Origin: Arenibacter sp040216555
GTDB taxonomy: Bacteria > Bacteroidota > Bacteroidia > Flavobacteriales > Flavobacteriaceae
DNA: 64,000 nt
Assembly: GCA_040216555.1 (NCBI GenBank)
Contig: JAVJOW010000038.1
Span: 62,001-126,000, forward strand
Direction: 5' to 3'
Position 1 is the first letter of the stretch; each line of letters opens with the position of its first letter. Shown here one piece after another: positions 25,580 through 34,991 of this stretch. The notes beneath the pieces are model-generated. The model did no database searches and had not been told where the DNA came from. It saw nothing but the letters and a program-made list of their open reading frames with translations. The translations under genes were made by a program, and so were the position numbers.

Positions 25580-27340
25580 ATGAACTTAAAGTATAGGCAT
25601 TGTATTTTTCTCATAATGATTTTGGGGCTAACTTCTAGTGGCTATGCCCAGAAGAATCAACGTCCCAATGTAATCTTGGTGATTACGGATGATCAAGGGT
25701 ACGGCGATTTGGGGTTTACTGGAAACCCCCATATACAAACACCGGTCCTTGATGCCTTGGCACGTGAAAGTGTTAGGTTCAACAATTTTTACGTTTCCCC
25801 AGTTTGTGCACCTACCAGATCCAGTTTAATGACAGGTCGATATTCCTTGCGTACAGGTATGCGTGATACTTATAATGGTGGGGCAATTATGGCTACCACA
25901 GAAGTAACCATAGCAGAGATGTTGAAGCAGGCCGATTATACGACCGGAGCTTTTGGGAAATGGCATTTAGGGGATAATTATCCAAGTAGGCCCAGCGACC
26001 AGGGTTTTGACGAATCAGTTATTCACCTCTCTGGAGGCATGGGGCAGGTAGGTGATATTACTACTTATTTTAAGGGGGATAGAAGTTATTTTGACCCTGT
26101 GCTTTGGCATAATAACCAACAGGAATCTTTTGATGGGTATTGTTCCGATATTTTTACCGACCAGGCCATCAATTTTATTGATAAAAATAAAGAATCCCCA
26201 TTTTTCTGCTATTTGGCTTTTAATGCTCCACATACCCCCTTGCAGGTGCCGGATTCCTATTATCAAAAGTACAAGGATATAGATCCTTCTTCCGGGTTTG
26301 GCAAGGACGGAAAGCCATTTTCAATAATGAGCGAAAAGGATAAGGAAGATGCCAGAAAGGTCTACGCCATGGTAAACAATATTGATGACAACCTCGGAAA
26401 ACTCTTTAAAAAACTGGATGCGTTGGGACTATCGGAAAATACCCTAGTAATTTTTATGACCGATAATGGTCCTCAACAGACAAGATATGTGAGTGGTATG
26501 AGGGGGCTAAAGGGAGATGTCTACAATGGGGGTGTTAGGGTGCCGTTTTATTTGAAATATCCAGCACTTTCCAAGGGTAACAAAGATGTGGAAACCATGA
26601 CGGCACATTTGGATGTACTTCCTACGCTATCGGCAATTTGCGAAGTGGAAATGCCCAAGGATAGGATAATAGATGGCAAAAGTCTTGTTCCATTGATACA
26701 GGGCCAGCCAGTGGAGTGGTCGGATCGTTCCTTATTTTTTTATTGGTCGCGTCGTTACCCAGAACTATACAACAATATGGCCATTCAAAAAGCGGGATAT
26801 AAATTGGTGGGAAAAACGGATTATAATGCCGCTATTGAAGATTTCGAATTGTTCCAGCTTACCAAGGATCCCTATGAGCAGCACAATGTGATAAAGGAGA
26901 ACAAGGCATTGGCCATGGACCTTAAAAATGAATTGGATAAAATATACAGGGAGTTGATCTTTTCTGAAAATCTTGTAAGCCCTCCAAAAATCTTGGTGGG
27001 CACTCCTTACGAGAATCCGGTAATTTTGAATAGAAATGATGCTGGAGGGGAACGCGGTATCTGGAATCAAGAGGAAATTTATGGTCATTGGGATACTGAT
27101 ATTGAAGAAGGTTATTATGATATTACGTTTAAGTTTGTTAAGCCGGTAGGCCCCAATGGGAAAATGGTTTTGGAAGCCAATACCCTGGTAAGGCAAATGG
27201 AAAATAAAAAGGGGAATACCGACATTATAGAAATGGAGAAGGTTTATTTTCCAAAAATGTCGAGCAAACTTATACCTTTTTATGCCGTGGATAACAAAAA
27301 TATTTTTCCTTTTTGGATGGAAATGGAAAGAGTGGATTAG
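25580..27340 (+). CDS. Exported arylsulfatase-type sulfatase (S1 family)
   Basis: A 586-residue sulfatase with signal peptide 1-24 (GYAQ). The metal ligands are in VITDDQGYGDLG, and the formylglycine site is CAPTR at residues 76-80 followed by SSLMTGRYSLRTGM. GKWHLGD and MTDNGPQ carry further active-site residues, so the enzyme looks complete. After the usual C-terminal subdomain it has about 100 extra residues (from ENPVILNRNDAGGERG) that may be a small beta domain. It belongs to the glycan group with the SIS isomerase and two propellers, and would remove sulfate from the same or a related glycan. Confidence 0.9.
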   Translation: MNLKYRHCIFLIMILGLTSSGYAQKNQRPNVILVITDDQGYGDLGFTGNPHIQTPVLDALARESVRFNNFYVSPVCAPTRSSLMTGRYSLRTGMRDTYNGGAIMATTEVTIAEMLKQADYTTGAFGKWHLGDNYPSRPSDQGFDESVIHLSGGMGQVGDITTYFKGDRSYFDPVLWHNNQQESFDGYCSDIFTDQAINFIDKNKESPFFCYLAFNAPHTPLQVPDSYYQKYKDIDPSSGFGKDGKPFSIMSEKDKEDARKVYAMVNNIDDNLGKLFKKLDALGLSENTLVIFMTDNGPQQTRYVSGMRGLKGDVYNGGVRVPFYLKYPALSKGNKDVETMTAHLDVLPTLSAICEVEMPKDRIIDGKSLVPLIQGQPVEWSDRSLFFYWSRRYPELYNNMAIQKAGYKLVGKTDYNAAIEDFELFQLTKDPYEQHNVIKENKALAMDLKNELDKIYRELIFSENLVSPPKILVGTPYENPVILNRNDAGGERGIWNQEEIYGHWDTDIEEGYYDITFKFVKPVGPNGKMVLEANTLVRQMENKKGNTDIIEMEKVYFPKMSSKLIPFYAVDNKNIFPFWMEMERVD

Positions 27341-27473
27341 GATCTAATGTATTTGTTTCTTGTTCATTTTCAAGGAAATGGATGAATTTTTTAAAAGTAT
27401 ATTTTTTCCAAAGCGGTACATTAAATAAATGTTGTGCGATGCCTTTATTGGCGTACATTCGCGCAAAATATTT

Positions 27474-28082
27474 ATGTCCATGGAAAGTAGGGTAAAAGCA
27501 GTTGAGGCATTATTCGCCGGTTTGGATCTTGAAATTGCTACTTTTCAATCCCAAACGGGTCTGGGATGTAAAGCAGGATGTGGTAAATGTTGCACCCACC
27601 CGGATATAGACGCTTCCCCATTGGAATTTCTGCCGTGGGCTTTCCAACTCTTTTTGAATGGGAAGGCAGAATCTACTTTAGAGGAACTAAGGATCAGTGA
27701 AAGTGCTATATGTCCTCTTTATCGACCCTTGTCCGTTTTGGATAGTACTAGTGGGAGATGCGGTGATTATAAGTATCGTGGACTAATATGTCGCTTGTTT
27801 GGCTATGGCGCCAGTAGGGATAAGATGGGAGAACTTCGTTTAGCGACCTGTAAGATCATAAAGGAAAACCAGGCCGATCTTTATGAGAATTCCAAGGTAG
27901 CTATGAAAAACGGACTATACGTGCCTATTTTTACAGACTACTATATGAATCTTAATCAAATAGATTTCAGGATGGGAAATAGTATTCTTCCTATCAATAA
28001 AGCAATGAAGGCGGCCATTGAGGAAGTGCTTCAGTACTATGCATACCGTCCCTTCCCGGAAGGGCACAAGGTTACTGCCTAG
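27474..28082 (+). CDS. YkgJ-type cysteine cluster protein
   Basis: About 202 residues from the ATG at 27474; an in-frame ATG at 27429 would add 15 residues of poor character. The metal-binding pattern C-x3-C-x2-CC (GCKAGCGKCC) is near the N-terminus, followed by CPLYRP, GRCGDYKYRGLICRLFGYG and a later ATCK. This fits the YkgJ/UPF0153 family, thought to bind Zn or an Fe-S cluster through eight cysteines. The cellular role is unknown. It follows the sulfatase by 133 bases and is probably not part of that group. Confidence 0.82.
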   Translation: MSMESRVKAVEALFAGLDLEIATFQSQTGLGCKAGCGKCCTHPDIDASPLEFLPWAFQLFLNGKAESTLEELRISESAICPLYRPLSVLDSTSGRCGDYKYRGLICRLFGYGASRDKMGELRLATCKIIKENQADLYENSKVAMKNGLYVPIFTDYYMNLNQIDFRMGNSILPINKAMKAAIEEVLQYYAYRPFPEGHKVTA

Positions 28083-28320
28083 TAACTTGGGAGAACTTTC
28101 CAAGAAACTTGGTTATTGCTTTTTTAAATCAGTGTATTTTACCCTAAATTCTTGTAAATCCACATTGGATTCATTTTGTGTATTGTGTTTTTTACCTAGT
28201 TTTGAAATTGGACTGTCCGGATATTTGTTTGGCAGGAGATAAAATGCATATTGTCTAAAAAATCAGTATACATCTTCAAGCTAAAAAGTAGTTAGGGCTT
28301 AAAAGGATAATTATAAAGTG

Positions 28321-29133
28321 ATGAGACAACTATTGACTACATTGTTTGTTTTTTGTACCGTACTGAGTGTATTTGCATCACAGCTGGATACCCTAAAAGT
28401 TGCGAGTAAGTCTATGGGTAAATCCATTGCCAATCTGGTAATTTTGCCGGATAGTTATACCGCACAGAAGCAAGGGTACCCGGTGCTTTATCTGTTGCAT
28501 GGAGCTGGAGGCGACCATACGGATTGGGTTACCAAGGTAGATGCCATAAAAGAGTATGCCGATGCCTATAACATGATGATAGTATGTCCGGATGCAAGTA
28601 AGACCAGTTGGTATTTTGATAGTCCAGTAGATCCGGCAATGCGTTATGAGACCTATGTTGCCAAGGAGTTGGTTCAGGCGGTGGATAAGAATTACAATAC
28701 TCTGGTCAATAGAAAATCTAGGGCCATTACTGGCTTGAGTATGGGCGGTCATGGAGCATTTTACCTAGCCTTTAAACATCAGGAGGTTTGGGGTGCTGCC
28801 GGAAGTATGAGCGGGGGACTGGATATCCGTCCTTTTCCTGAGAATTGGGATCTTTCACGGCGGTTGGGCGATTATGCTGTAAATCCTGACAATTGGGAAG
28901 ATAATACGGTAATCAATATGGTGCATTTGTTGAAAAAGGACAATCTAAGGCTCATTTTTGATTGTGGGGTGAATGACTTCTTTTATGATGCGAACAGGAG
29001 AATGCACCAAAAATTAATGGAAAGAAATATTCCGCATGATTATATAGAACGCCCAGGAAGCCATAATTGGGATTATTGGGCCAATGCAATTCAGTACCAA
29101 CTATTGTTTTTTGATAGTTTTTTTAAATCCTAA
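28321..29133 (+). CDS. Secreted alpha/beta-hydrolase esterase (esterase D / CE1-like)
   Basis: A 270-residue secreted esterase. The signal peptide covers about residues 1-20. The nucleophile elbow is GLSMGGHGA with Ser140, the oxyanion region is LLHGAGGDHTDW, and the catalytic His is in GSHNWDYW near the C-terminus; the Asp is probably in DCGVNDFF. The fold resembles S-formylglutathione hydrolase, but the signal peptide and the context speak for an exported acyl- or feruloyl-type esterase acting on polysaccharide substituents. I prefer the ATG at 28321 to the GTG three bases before. Confidence 0.85.
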   Translation: MRQLLTTLFVFCTVLSVFASQLDTLKVASKSMGKSIANLVILPDSYTAQKQGYPVLYLLHGAGGDHTDWVTKVDAIKEYADAYNMMIVCPDASKTSWYFDSPVDPAMRYETYVAKELVQAVDKNYNTLVNRKSRAITGLSMGGHGAFYLAFKHQEVWGAAGSMSGGLDIRPFPENWDLSRRLGDYAVNPDNWEDNTVINMVHLLKKDNLRLIFDCGVNDFFYDANRRMHQKLMERNIPHDYIERPGSHNWDYWANAIQYQLLFFDSFFKS

Positions 29134-29196
29134 GGTTGGGTTGTATTTCTTGTTGACCTAGTCCAGGAGTTCTAATTGCATAGAATATTTTGGGAA

Positions 29197-30834
29197 TTAA
29201 ACCTTTAAATCTATTTCTTTAAGGTTCTCTATTCTGTTGCGTACCAAGAAGGCATCTATGGTCTCAAAATGTTCTATGACGCGTTTGTCCTTAAATTCGA
29301 ACACTTTTTGAGACAGGCCTTGCAGAAAATCCCGGTCGTGGGAGACCAATATAAGCGTGCCATCAAAGGCAAGCAGGGCTTCTTTAAGTACATCCTTGGA
29401 TTTTAGATCCAAATGGTTGGTAGGTTCATCCAGTATCAAAAGATTCACGGGTTCCAAAAGTAATTTCACCATTGCAAGTCGAGTTTTTTCCCCTCCCGAC
29501 AGTACACTTACCTTTTTTTCCAGGTCATCACCGCCAAACATGAACCTGCCTAAAATATTTTTGATCTGGGTACGTACGTCCCCTTCGGCCACTTCATCCA
29601 CGGTCTGGAAGATGGTGAGTTCAGGGTCTAGCAAGGAGGCTTGGTTTTGGGCAAAATAACCCACTTTTACATTATGTCCCAAGCTGCATTTGCCATCAAC
29701 TTCAATTTCGCCCAAAATGGCCTTGATCATAGTAGATTTTCCTTCCCCGTTCCTCCCTACAAAAGAAACCTTTTCTCCACGTGAAATCGAGAGGTTGGCA
29801 TCTTTAAACACTACATGGTCGCCATAACTTTTGGATAGCCCTTCTGCAGTAACCGGATAGTCCCCAGAGCGAATGGAAGGAGGGAACCTCAGTTTTAGGG
29901 CTGAGGTATCTATTTCGTCAATTTCAATAATCTGCAGTTTTTCCAACATCCGTTCTCGGGAAGTTACCTGGTTGGTTTTGGAATAGGTGCCCTTAAATCG
30001 GTCAATAAAGGCCTGGTTGTCCGCAATAAACTTTTGTTGTTCCTGATAAGCTTTTATTTGGTGACTTCGTCTGTCTTCCCTCAATTGAAGGTAATGCGTG
30101 TAGTTGGCCTTGTAGTCATAGATCCTGCCCATGGTCACTTCTATGGTTCTGTTGGTAATATTATCTATAAAAGTTTTGTCGTGGGAGATTACCACAACCG
30201 CCTTGGCCTTGTTCAACAGGAAATCCTCCAGCCATATTACGGATTCGATATCTACGTGGTTGGTGGGCTCATCCAAAAGGATCAGGTCCGGCTTTTGCAA
30301 TAATATCTTGGCAAGTTCTATTCTCATTCTCCATCCCCCGCTGAATTCATTGGTAAGGCGATGAAAATCTTCGCGTTTAAACCCTAATCCCCTCAATGCC
30401 TTTTCTACCTCTGCCTCGTAATTTATTTCTTCAAGAGCATAGAACTTTTCGCCTAGGTCCGATACTTTTTCAATGATATTCATATAGGCGTCCGATTCAT
30501 AATCGGTGCGGGTTTCCAATTCTTTATTAAGGCGTTCAATTTCATCGCGCATGCTAAAAATTTCCTTAAAGGCTTTGGAGGCCTCCTCGAAAACGGTACA
30601 ACTGTCATCCGTCAGTAAATGCTGGGGCAAATAGGCAATTACAGCGTCCTTGGGATAACGAATATGACCACGGGTGGCTTTTTGCTCTCCTGCAATTATC
30701 TTCATCATAGTAGATTTGCCAGCCCCGTTTTTGCCCATTAGGGCAATCTTGTCGTTTTCATTAATAACAAAGGAAACATCACTAAATAAGGTGTCACCAC
30801 TAAATTCCACCGCTATTGCATCTACAGATATCAT
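29197..30834 (-). CDS. ABC-F family ATPase
   Basis: A 545-residue cytosolic protein with two ABC ATPase domains and no membrane segments. Walker A motifs are GKNGAGKST (N-terminal domain) and GRNGEGKST (C-terminal domain), the signatures are FSGGWRMR and LSGGEKTR, and both Walker B regions read LLDEPTNHVD / LILDEPTNHLD. The charged linker between them (about 250-310) is the ABC-F interdomain segment that reaches into the ribosome. ABC-F proteins act on stalled or initiating ribosomes, and some give antibiotic resistance; the pattern here is YbiT/Uup-like, so a housekeeping role is more probable. Confidence 0.93.
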   Translation of the reverse strand: MISVDAIAVEFSGDTLFSDVSFVINENDKIALMGKNGAGKSTMMKIIAGEQKATRGHIRYPKDAVIAYLPQHLLTDDSCTVFEEASKAFKEIFSMRDEIERLNKELETRTDYESDAYMNIIEKVSDLGEKFYALEEINYEAEVEKALRGLGFKREDFHRLTNEFSGGWRMRIELAKILLQKPDLILLDEPTNHVDIESVIWLEDFLLNKAKAVVVISHDKTFIDNITNRTIEVTMGRIYDYKANYTHYLQLREDRRSHQIKAYQEQQKFIADNQAFIDRFKGTYSKTNQVTSRERMLEKLQIIEIDEIDTSALKLRFPPSIRSGDYPVTAEGLSKSYGDHVVFKDANLSISRGEKVSFVGRNGEGKSTMIKAILGEIEVDGKCSLGHNVKVGYFAQNQASLLDPELTIFQTVDEVAEGDVRTQIKNILGRFMFGGDDLEKKVSVLSGGEKTRLAMVKLLLEPVNLLILDEPTNHLDLKSKDVLKEALLAFDGTLILVSHDRDFLQGLSQKVFEFKDKRVIEHFETIDAFLVRNRIENLKEIDLKV

Positions 30835-30852
30835 ATTCCAATTTTAAGTCTG

Positions 30853-30860
30853 CAAAACTA
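30853..30860 (-). promoter_or_regulatory. Predicted -7 box of the ABC-F gene promoter
   Basis: On the minus strand TAGTTTTG fits TAnnTTTG and lies about 18 bases ahead of the ATG. No clear -33 TTTG is seen. Confidence 0.4.
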
Positions 30861-31014
30861 TAAAAAAGCGGGATACCGAGCGCATTTAATTGGGGCATTG
30901 GAACCAATGTTTTTTAAAGACGCAGCAAAGAAGCTTTTATATACTCGGTTTAGCTATAAAATACATAGTTTTGTTGGTTTTTTTAATAAATAAACCGATA
31001 ATTTTGGATAACTA

Positions 31015-31782
31015 TTATAACCTTGTCCGCTTGCGGAGTTTCATGAGTCGGTCCTTGTAGTAGGTTTTCAATTCGTCCAAAAAGCTCATTGGGTTTTCGT
31101 ATTCCGTCAATACTTTGTAAGTATGTCTATTTTTGGCCTCAGCCAATTCTTCCCGCAGTTTTTTTAATTCCATTTTTAGGTACGTAAGGTCGGGACCATT
31201 TGTGGGGTCTTGGTTTTCGGGAGGCTTTATCAAGGTGTTGCCACTAAAAATATGTGCATGATAAGCCTTTAGGGCAGCCAAATCCCCGGATCGATATATT
31301 TCTATGAGCTGGGTCGTGATCTCCGTGGCCAAGTCCAATTTATCGGTTTGCATGGAAAATTTATCGGGATGTACGTATAGCATGGCCTCTCGGTACAATT
31401 GCTTCCTTTGTTGTTGTTCCCTTGAATTCTTTTCTGGAACCGGTTTCGATTGGCCTGTGATTGGGATTCCGGCTTGATTATAGTTCTTTCCGCGCTTTTT
31501 TTGCGCCAAGCGTTTAGCCTTTTTTGCCTTTTTCTGTTCCTTATAAAGTAGTGAAAGTTCTTGTTCCTCAATTAATTCATCTTCAATTTCGGCCCGAAGA
31601 AGGTTTTCAAAAGTGGATATTTTTTGAATTATTCCCTTGATTTCCATTTGCAGGCTGTTAATCTCCTCCTGTAGGAGTTGAATTTGGGTCGGGAGTTCAC
31701 TGGGAAGTTGATTTTTAGTCTTGGATTCCAAAGCAATGATAATCTTATTTTGATGGCAATTTAAACAATAAAAATTGCCCAA
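31015..31782 (-). CDS. Coiled-coil J-domain-like protein (start uncertain)
   Basis: Up to 255 residues. A coiled coil covers about 30-95, a Lys-rich linker follows, and residues about 121-170 look like a J domain: the helix REQQQRKQLYREAMLYV leads into the HPDKF motif (138-142). J domains stimulate the Hsp70 ATPase. The C-terminal third is again coiled coil and basic. There is no in-frame ATG before Met46; the frame is closed by a stop a few codons above, and the usable starts are TTG codons or possibly ATT. Starting at Met46 would remove part of the coiled coil. The exact start is therefore uncertain. Confidence 0.7.
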   Translation of the reverse strand: MGNFYCLNCHQNKIIIALESKTKNQLPSELPTQIQLLQEEINSLQMEIKGIIQKISTFENLLRAEIEDELIEEQELSLLYKEQKKAKKAKRLAQKKRGKNYNQAGIPITGQSKPVPEKNSREQQQRKQLYREAMLYVHPDKFSMQTDKLDLATEITTQLIEIYRSGDLAALKAYHAHIFSGNTLIKPPENQDPTNGPDLTYLKMELKKLREELAEAKNRHTYKVLTEYENPMSFLDELKTYYKDRLMKLRKRTRL

Positions 31783-31912
31783 ACGGAGTTCTTATGGTGA
31801 TATGCTTCAATGGGAAATATGTAATAAAATTATTATGGGTATTTCTTTAAGAGGGTTTATTCATAAATTTTAATGTCTGTAAAAGAATTCTGATTCAAAA
31901 AAAAATAAATAG

Positions 31913-32347
31913 ATGGGAAATTTTAAAGCTATTGTCAAGACGGGATTTTTAGTATACACCTTGTTATTGGGGTTTTCTTCCTTTGCTTCTGATAATGTAA
32001 ATCAATTAAATATTGGCGTAAAAAATAGCCCCACACTTTTTGGCGAAGAAAAATTTCTAGGAAATTGGAAATATTCTGCCGAAAATGTGCCTTATGAATA
32101 TGCTAAGGGGATATTGTTTATTTCTAAAAAGGAAGGCGTACTTGCAGTTGTGGTTGCCTTACGAGGCGGGGAACGCAAGGCGCAGGACGTTAAGGTAGAA
32201 GACAATACTTTGACATTTAACCTTAATTTGGAGGGTCAAATAGTATCCGTAAGTATCACCGCGGAAGGTGATAAGATAAGGGGAAAGGCTAGTTCTGAGG
32301 ATGGTATTTTCGAATTGGCAGGAGAAAGGCGATTAGATCCTGAATAG
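31913..32347 (+). CDS. Small secreted protein of unknown function, paralogue of the protein at 19918
   Basis: A 144-residue protein with a signal peptide (about 1-25). The mature domain carries GNWKYSAENVPYEYAKGIL, then alternating beta strands with DVKVEDNTLTFNLNLEGQ and a closing GIFELAGERR. These correspond position by position to the 141-residue product at 19918-20343. No family name is known to me. It is monocistronic, ending in a bidirectional terminator shared with the convergent DUF2911 gene. Confidence 0.75.
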   Translation: MGNFKAIVKTGFLVYTLLLGFSSFASDNVNQLNIGVKNSPTLFGEEKFLGNWKYSAENVPYEYAKGILFISKKEGVLAVVVALRGGERKAQDVKVEDNTLTFNLNLEGQIVSVSITAEGDKIRGKASSEDGIFELAGERRLDPE

Positions 32348-32393
32348 GATTTGATTTTTAATCTTTTTAGGGCTCCATGTATTCCCTTAAGAC

Positions 32394-32432
32394 ATAAAAA
32401 AAACCGAAGTTAAAAACTTCGGTTTTTTTTAT
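32394..32432. terminator. Bidirectional terminator between convergent genes
   Basis: An almost perfect palindrome, ataaaaaaaaccgaagtt against aacttcggttttttttat, with a three-base loop. A runs precede it and T runs follow it, so it works in both directions. Confidence 0.92.
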
Positions 32433-32449
32433 GTAACAAATTATTTCCT

Positions 32450-32989
32450 TTAAAAGGTAATTGGTAAGGAAACTCTGGTGTTTCCCCATCCTAAAACCAT
32501 ATGTGTACCATTGTCTACATCTTTAAAAGCAATGGAAAAGGCATCCAAGGATTCCGATGCATTGCTTACACTGGCAGGTACACGCACTACATCAGCATTT
32601 TCCTGATAGGAATAGGCACCCCATTGATTTAAATTTTTGTTCAGTATTATGGTCCATTCCTTATCACCTGGGATAGTAAATAGGGAATAGGTACCAGCGG
32701 CAACTGCCTTATCACCTACAATAGCATCCTTGTAAAAAATAATTTCAGCGGCCTCATTGGCTCCAGTTCTCCAAACCTTACCTGCTGGGGCTAGTTCCGA
32801 AATTGAACGTCCTTTTAATTGTGGGCGACTATAAGTCACTCGAACCAATTTTTCGGAAACTTTATAATCAGTAGGATAAGAGGCAATGTCCGCTGGACTC
32901 TTGTCCAATCCACTGAATTTCTGTGCCAAAGCTTCAGAGCTAAAGGTCAGGGCAATAACCATAAGTGTAATCGTAAATAAATTTTTCAT
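32450..32989 (-). CDS. DUF2911 domain secreted protein
   Basis: A 179-residue exported protein of the DUF2911 family, common in Bacteroidota and without known function. The signal peptide ends at about residue 24 (EALAQ). Family patterns are VTYSRPQLKGR, GKVWRTGANEA, GTYSLFTIPG and WTIILNK. The start at 32989 (MKNLF) is chosen because a promoter -7 box lies at 33014-33021, on top of the longer in-frame alternative at 33016. Confidence 0.9.
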   Translation of the reverse strand: MKNLFTITLMVIALTFSSEALAQKFSGLDKSPADIASYPTDYKVSEKLVRVTYSRPQLKGRSISELAPAGKVWRTGANEAAEIIFYKDAIVGDKAVAAGTYSLFTIPGDKEWTIILNKNLNQWGAYSYQENADVVRVPASVSNASESLDAFSIAFKDVDNGTHMVLGWGNTRVSLPITF

Positions 32990-33013
32990 TTTTTTTTTAG
33001 TTTTAGTGATTGT

Positions 33014-33021
33014 CAAATTTA
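33014..33021 (-). promoter_or_regulatory. Predicted -7 box of the DUF2911 gene promoter
   Basis: TAAATTTG on the minus strand matches TAnnTTTG and lies 24 bases before the chosen ATG. It would leave a short leader. Confidence 0.45.
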
Positions 33022-33232
33022 AGTAGTATTCCTATTAATTTGAATTAAAAGTCGGTAAATTTTGGACACCTTACAAAATAGATGGTTGGTGTAAGTGAAT
33101 TCTTTTAAATTGTAACAATATATTAGTATTTATTAATTAATAGTTTCAAATTATAACTAATTTTGGTTTTTGTATTTTATAATATATATATTAACTGGAT
33201 ATTTGCTTAAAAATTGACATAAATATTATTGT

Positions 33233-34903
33233 ATGTGTGGAATTGTATGTGCCTTTGATGTAAAAGAGAGTACCGAGGTTTTAAGGCCTCAATTGCTGGA
33301 AATGTCCAAGAAAATTAGACATAGAGGGCCAGATTGGAGTGGGATATTCTCCGATGATAAGGCTATTTTGGCTCATGAACGTTTGGCAATCGTTGATCCG
33401 GCATCGGGGAAACAACCTTTGTTCAGTCCGGATAAGAAATTAGTTTTGGCCGCTAACGGTGAAATATATAACCATAGGGAATTGCGTAAGCAATTTGCTG
33501 GAACCTATGATTTTCAGACCGAATCTGACTGTGAGGTAATTTTGGCTTTATATCAGAAGAAAGGGGTTGATTTCTTGGATGAAATGAACGGTATTTTTGG
33601 TTTTGCCATCTATGACTCGGAAAAGGATGAATATTTTATAGCAAGAGATCATATGGGGATTATTCCACTATATGTAGGTTGGGATATTAATGGTACATTT
33701 TACGTAGCTTCCGAGTTAAAAGCTTTGGAAGGCACTTGTACTAAGATACAGTTGTTTCCTCCGGGTCATTACATGCATAGCAAGGATGGGGAGTTTAAAA
33801 GATGGTATTCCCGTGATTGGATGGAATACGATGCAGTAAAGGATAATGAGACTAGTATACAGGCTATCAAAGAGGCTTTGGAAGCGGCTGTGCATAGGCA
33901 ATTAATGTCCGATGTACCCTACGGTGTATTGCTTTCGGGCGGATTGGACTCATCGGTAACTTCTGCCATAGCAAAAAAATATGCGCAGAAGAGAATTGAG
34001 TCTGATGACACTACGGATGCCTGGTGGCCACAATTGCATTCATTTTCTGTAGGATTGGAAGGTTCCCCGGATTTGGCCGCAGCACAAAAGGTTGCAAAAC
34101 ATATCGGTACCGTGCACCACGAAATAAAATTCACCATTCAAGAAGGTTTGGATGCCATTAAGGATGTAGTATACAACTTGGAAACTTATGATATTACTAC
34201 TATTAGAGCTTCCACCCCAATGTACCTAATGGCCAGGGTAATAAAATCCATGGGTATTAAAATGGTTTTGTCGGGCGAAGGAGCGGACGAATTATTTGGG
34301 GGTTATTTATACTTTCATAAGGCGCCAAATGCAAAGGAATTCCATGAGGAAACAGTTCGTAAATTGGATAAGCTTCATATGTATGACTGTCTAAGGGCCA
34401 ATAAATCCTTAGCCGCTTGGGGTATAGAAGGTAGGGTGCCATTTTTGGATAAGGAATTTATGGATGTAGCCATGAGAATCAATCCCAAGGATAAGATGAT
34501 CAACGGGGAACGCATGGAGAAATGGGTGGTTCGTAAGGCTTTTGAAGACATGTTGCCGGAAAGTGTTGCATGGAGACAAAAGGAACAATTTTCGGATGGA
34601 GTTGGTTACAGTTGGATAGATACCCTTAAGGAAATGGTTCAAAAGGAAGTTACGGATGATCAATTGGCAAATGCCAAATACAGATTCCCTTTACAAACAC
34701 CTACGTCCAAAGAAGAATTTTATTACCGCTCAATTTTTGAAGAGCATTTTCCTTCCGATGCTGCGGCATTATGTGTTCCACAGGAACCTTCCGTGGCATG
34801 CAGTACCAGAATTGCGCTGGAATGGGACGAAGCCTTTAAAAACATGAACGATCCGTCCGGTAGGGCTGTTTCAAAGGTGCATTCCGATGCGTATGTAAAG
34901 TAA
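33233..34903 (+). CDS. asnB: Asparagine synthase B (glutamine-hydrolysing)
   Basis: A 556-residue cytosolic enzyme that makes asparagine from aspartate, ATP and glutamine (EC 6.3.5.4). The N-terminal Ntn glutaminase domain begins MCGIV with the catalytic Cys2, which fixes the start. The synthetase domain has the pyrophosphate loop LLSGGLDSS, SGEGADELFGGY and GIEGRVPFLD. The length equals that of E. coli AsnB (554). It stands alone, with a terminator downstream. Confidence 0.97.
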   Translation: MCGIVCAFDVKESTEVLRPQLLEMSKKIRHRGPDWSGIFSDDKAILAHERLAIVDPASGKQPLFSPDKKLVLAANGEIYNHRELRKQFAGTYDFQTESDCEVILALYQKKGVDFLDEMNGIFGFAIYDSEKDEYFIARDHMGIIPLYVGWDINGTFYVASELKALEGTCTKIQLFPPGHYMHSKDGEFKRWYSRDWMEYDAVKDNETSIQAIKEALEAAVHRQLMSDVPYGVLLSGGLDSSVTSAIAKKYAQKRIESDDTTDAWWPQLHSFSVGLEGSPDLAAAQKVAKHIGTVHHEIKFTIQEGLDAIKDVVYNLETYDITTIRASTPMYLMARVIKSMGIKMVLSGEGADELFGGYLYFHKAPNAKEFHEETVRKLDKLHMYDCLRANKSLAAWGIEGRVPFLDKEFMDVAMRINPKDKMINGERMEKWVVRKAFEDMLPESVAWRQKEQFSDGVGYSWIDTLKEMVQKEVTDDQLANAKYRFPLQTPTSKEEFYYRSIFEEHFPSDAAALCVPQEPSVACSTRIALEWDEAFKNMNDPSGRAVSKVHSDAYVK

Positions 34904-34959
34904 TGATGCCGAAATAGGCAATAAGAATTCAATAAATCTAGTTTTAGTTTATTAGTGTA

Positions 34960-34991
34960 AGAGGCATCCTTTAGGGGGTGCCTCTTTTATT
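34960..34991 (+). terminator. Terminator of asnB
   Basis: A stem agaggca/tgcctct is followed by a T-rich run, 56 bases after the asnB stop codon. Confidence 0.85.

Noticed and set aside
28321..29133. Esterase as S-formylglutathione hydrolase acting with the formaldehyde dehydrogenase at 61887
   Set aside because: The esterase has a signal peptide, the dehydrogenase is of the glutathione-independent type, and the genes are 33 kb apart.
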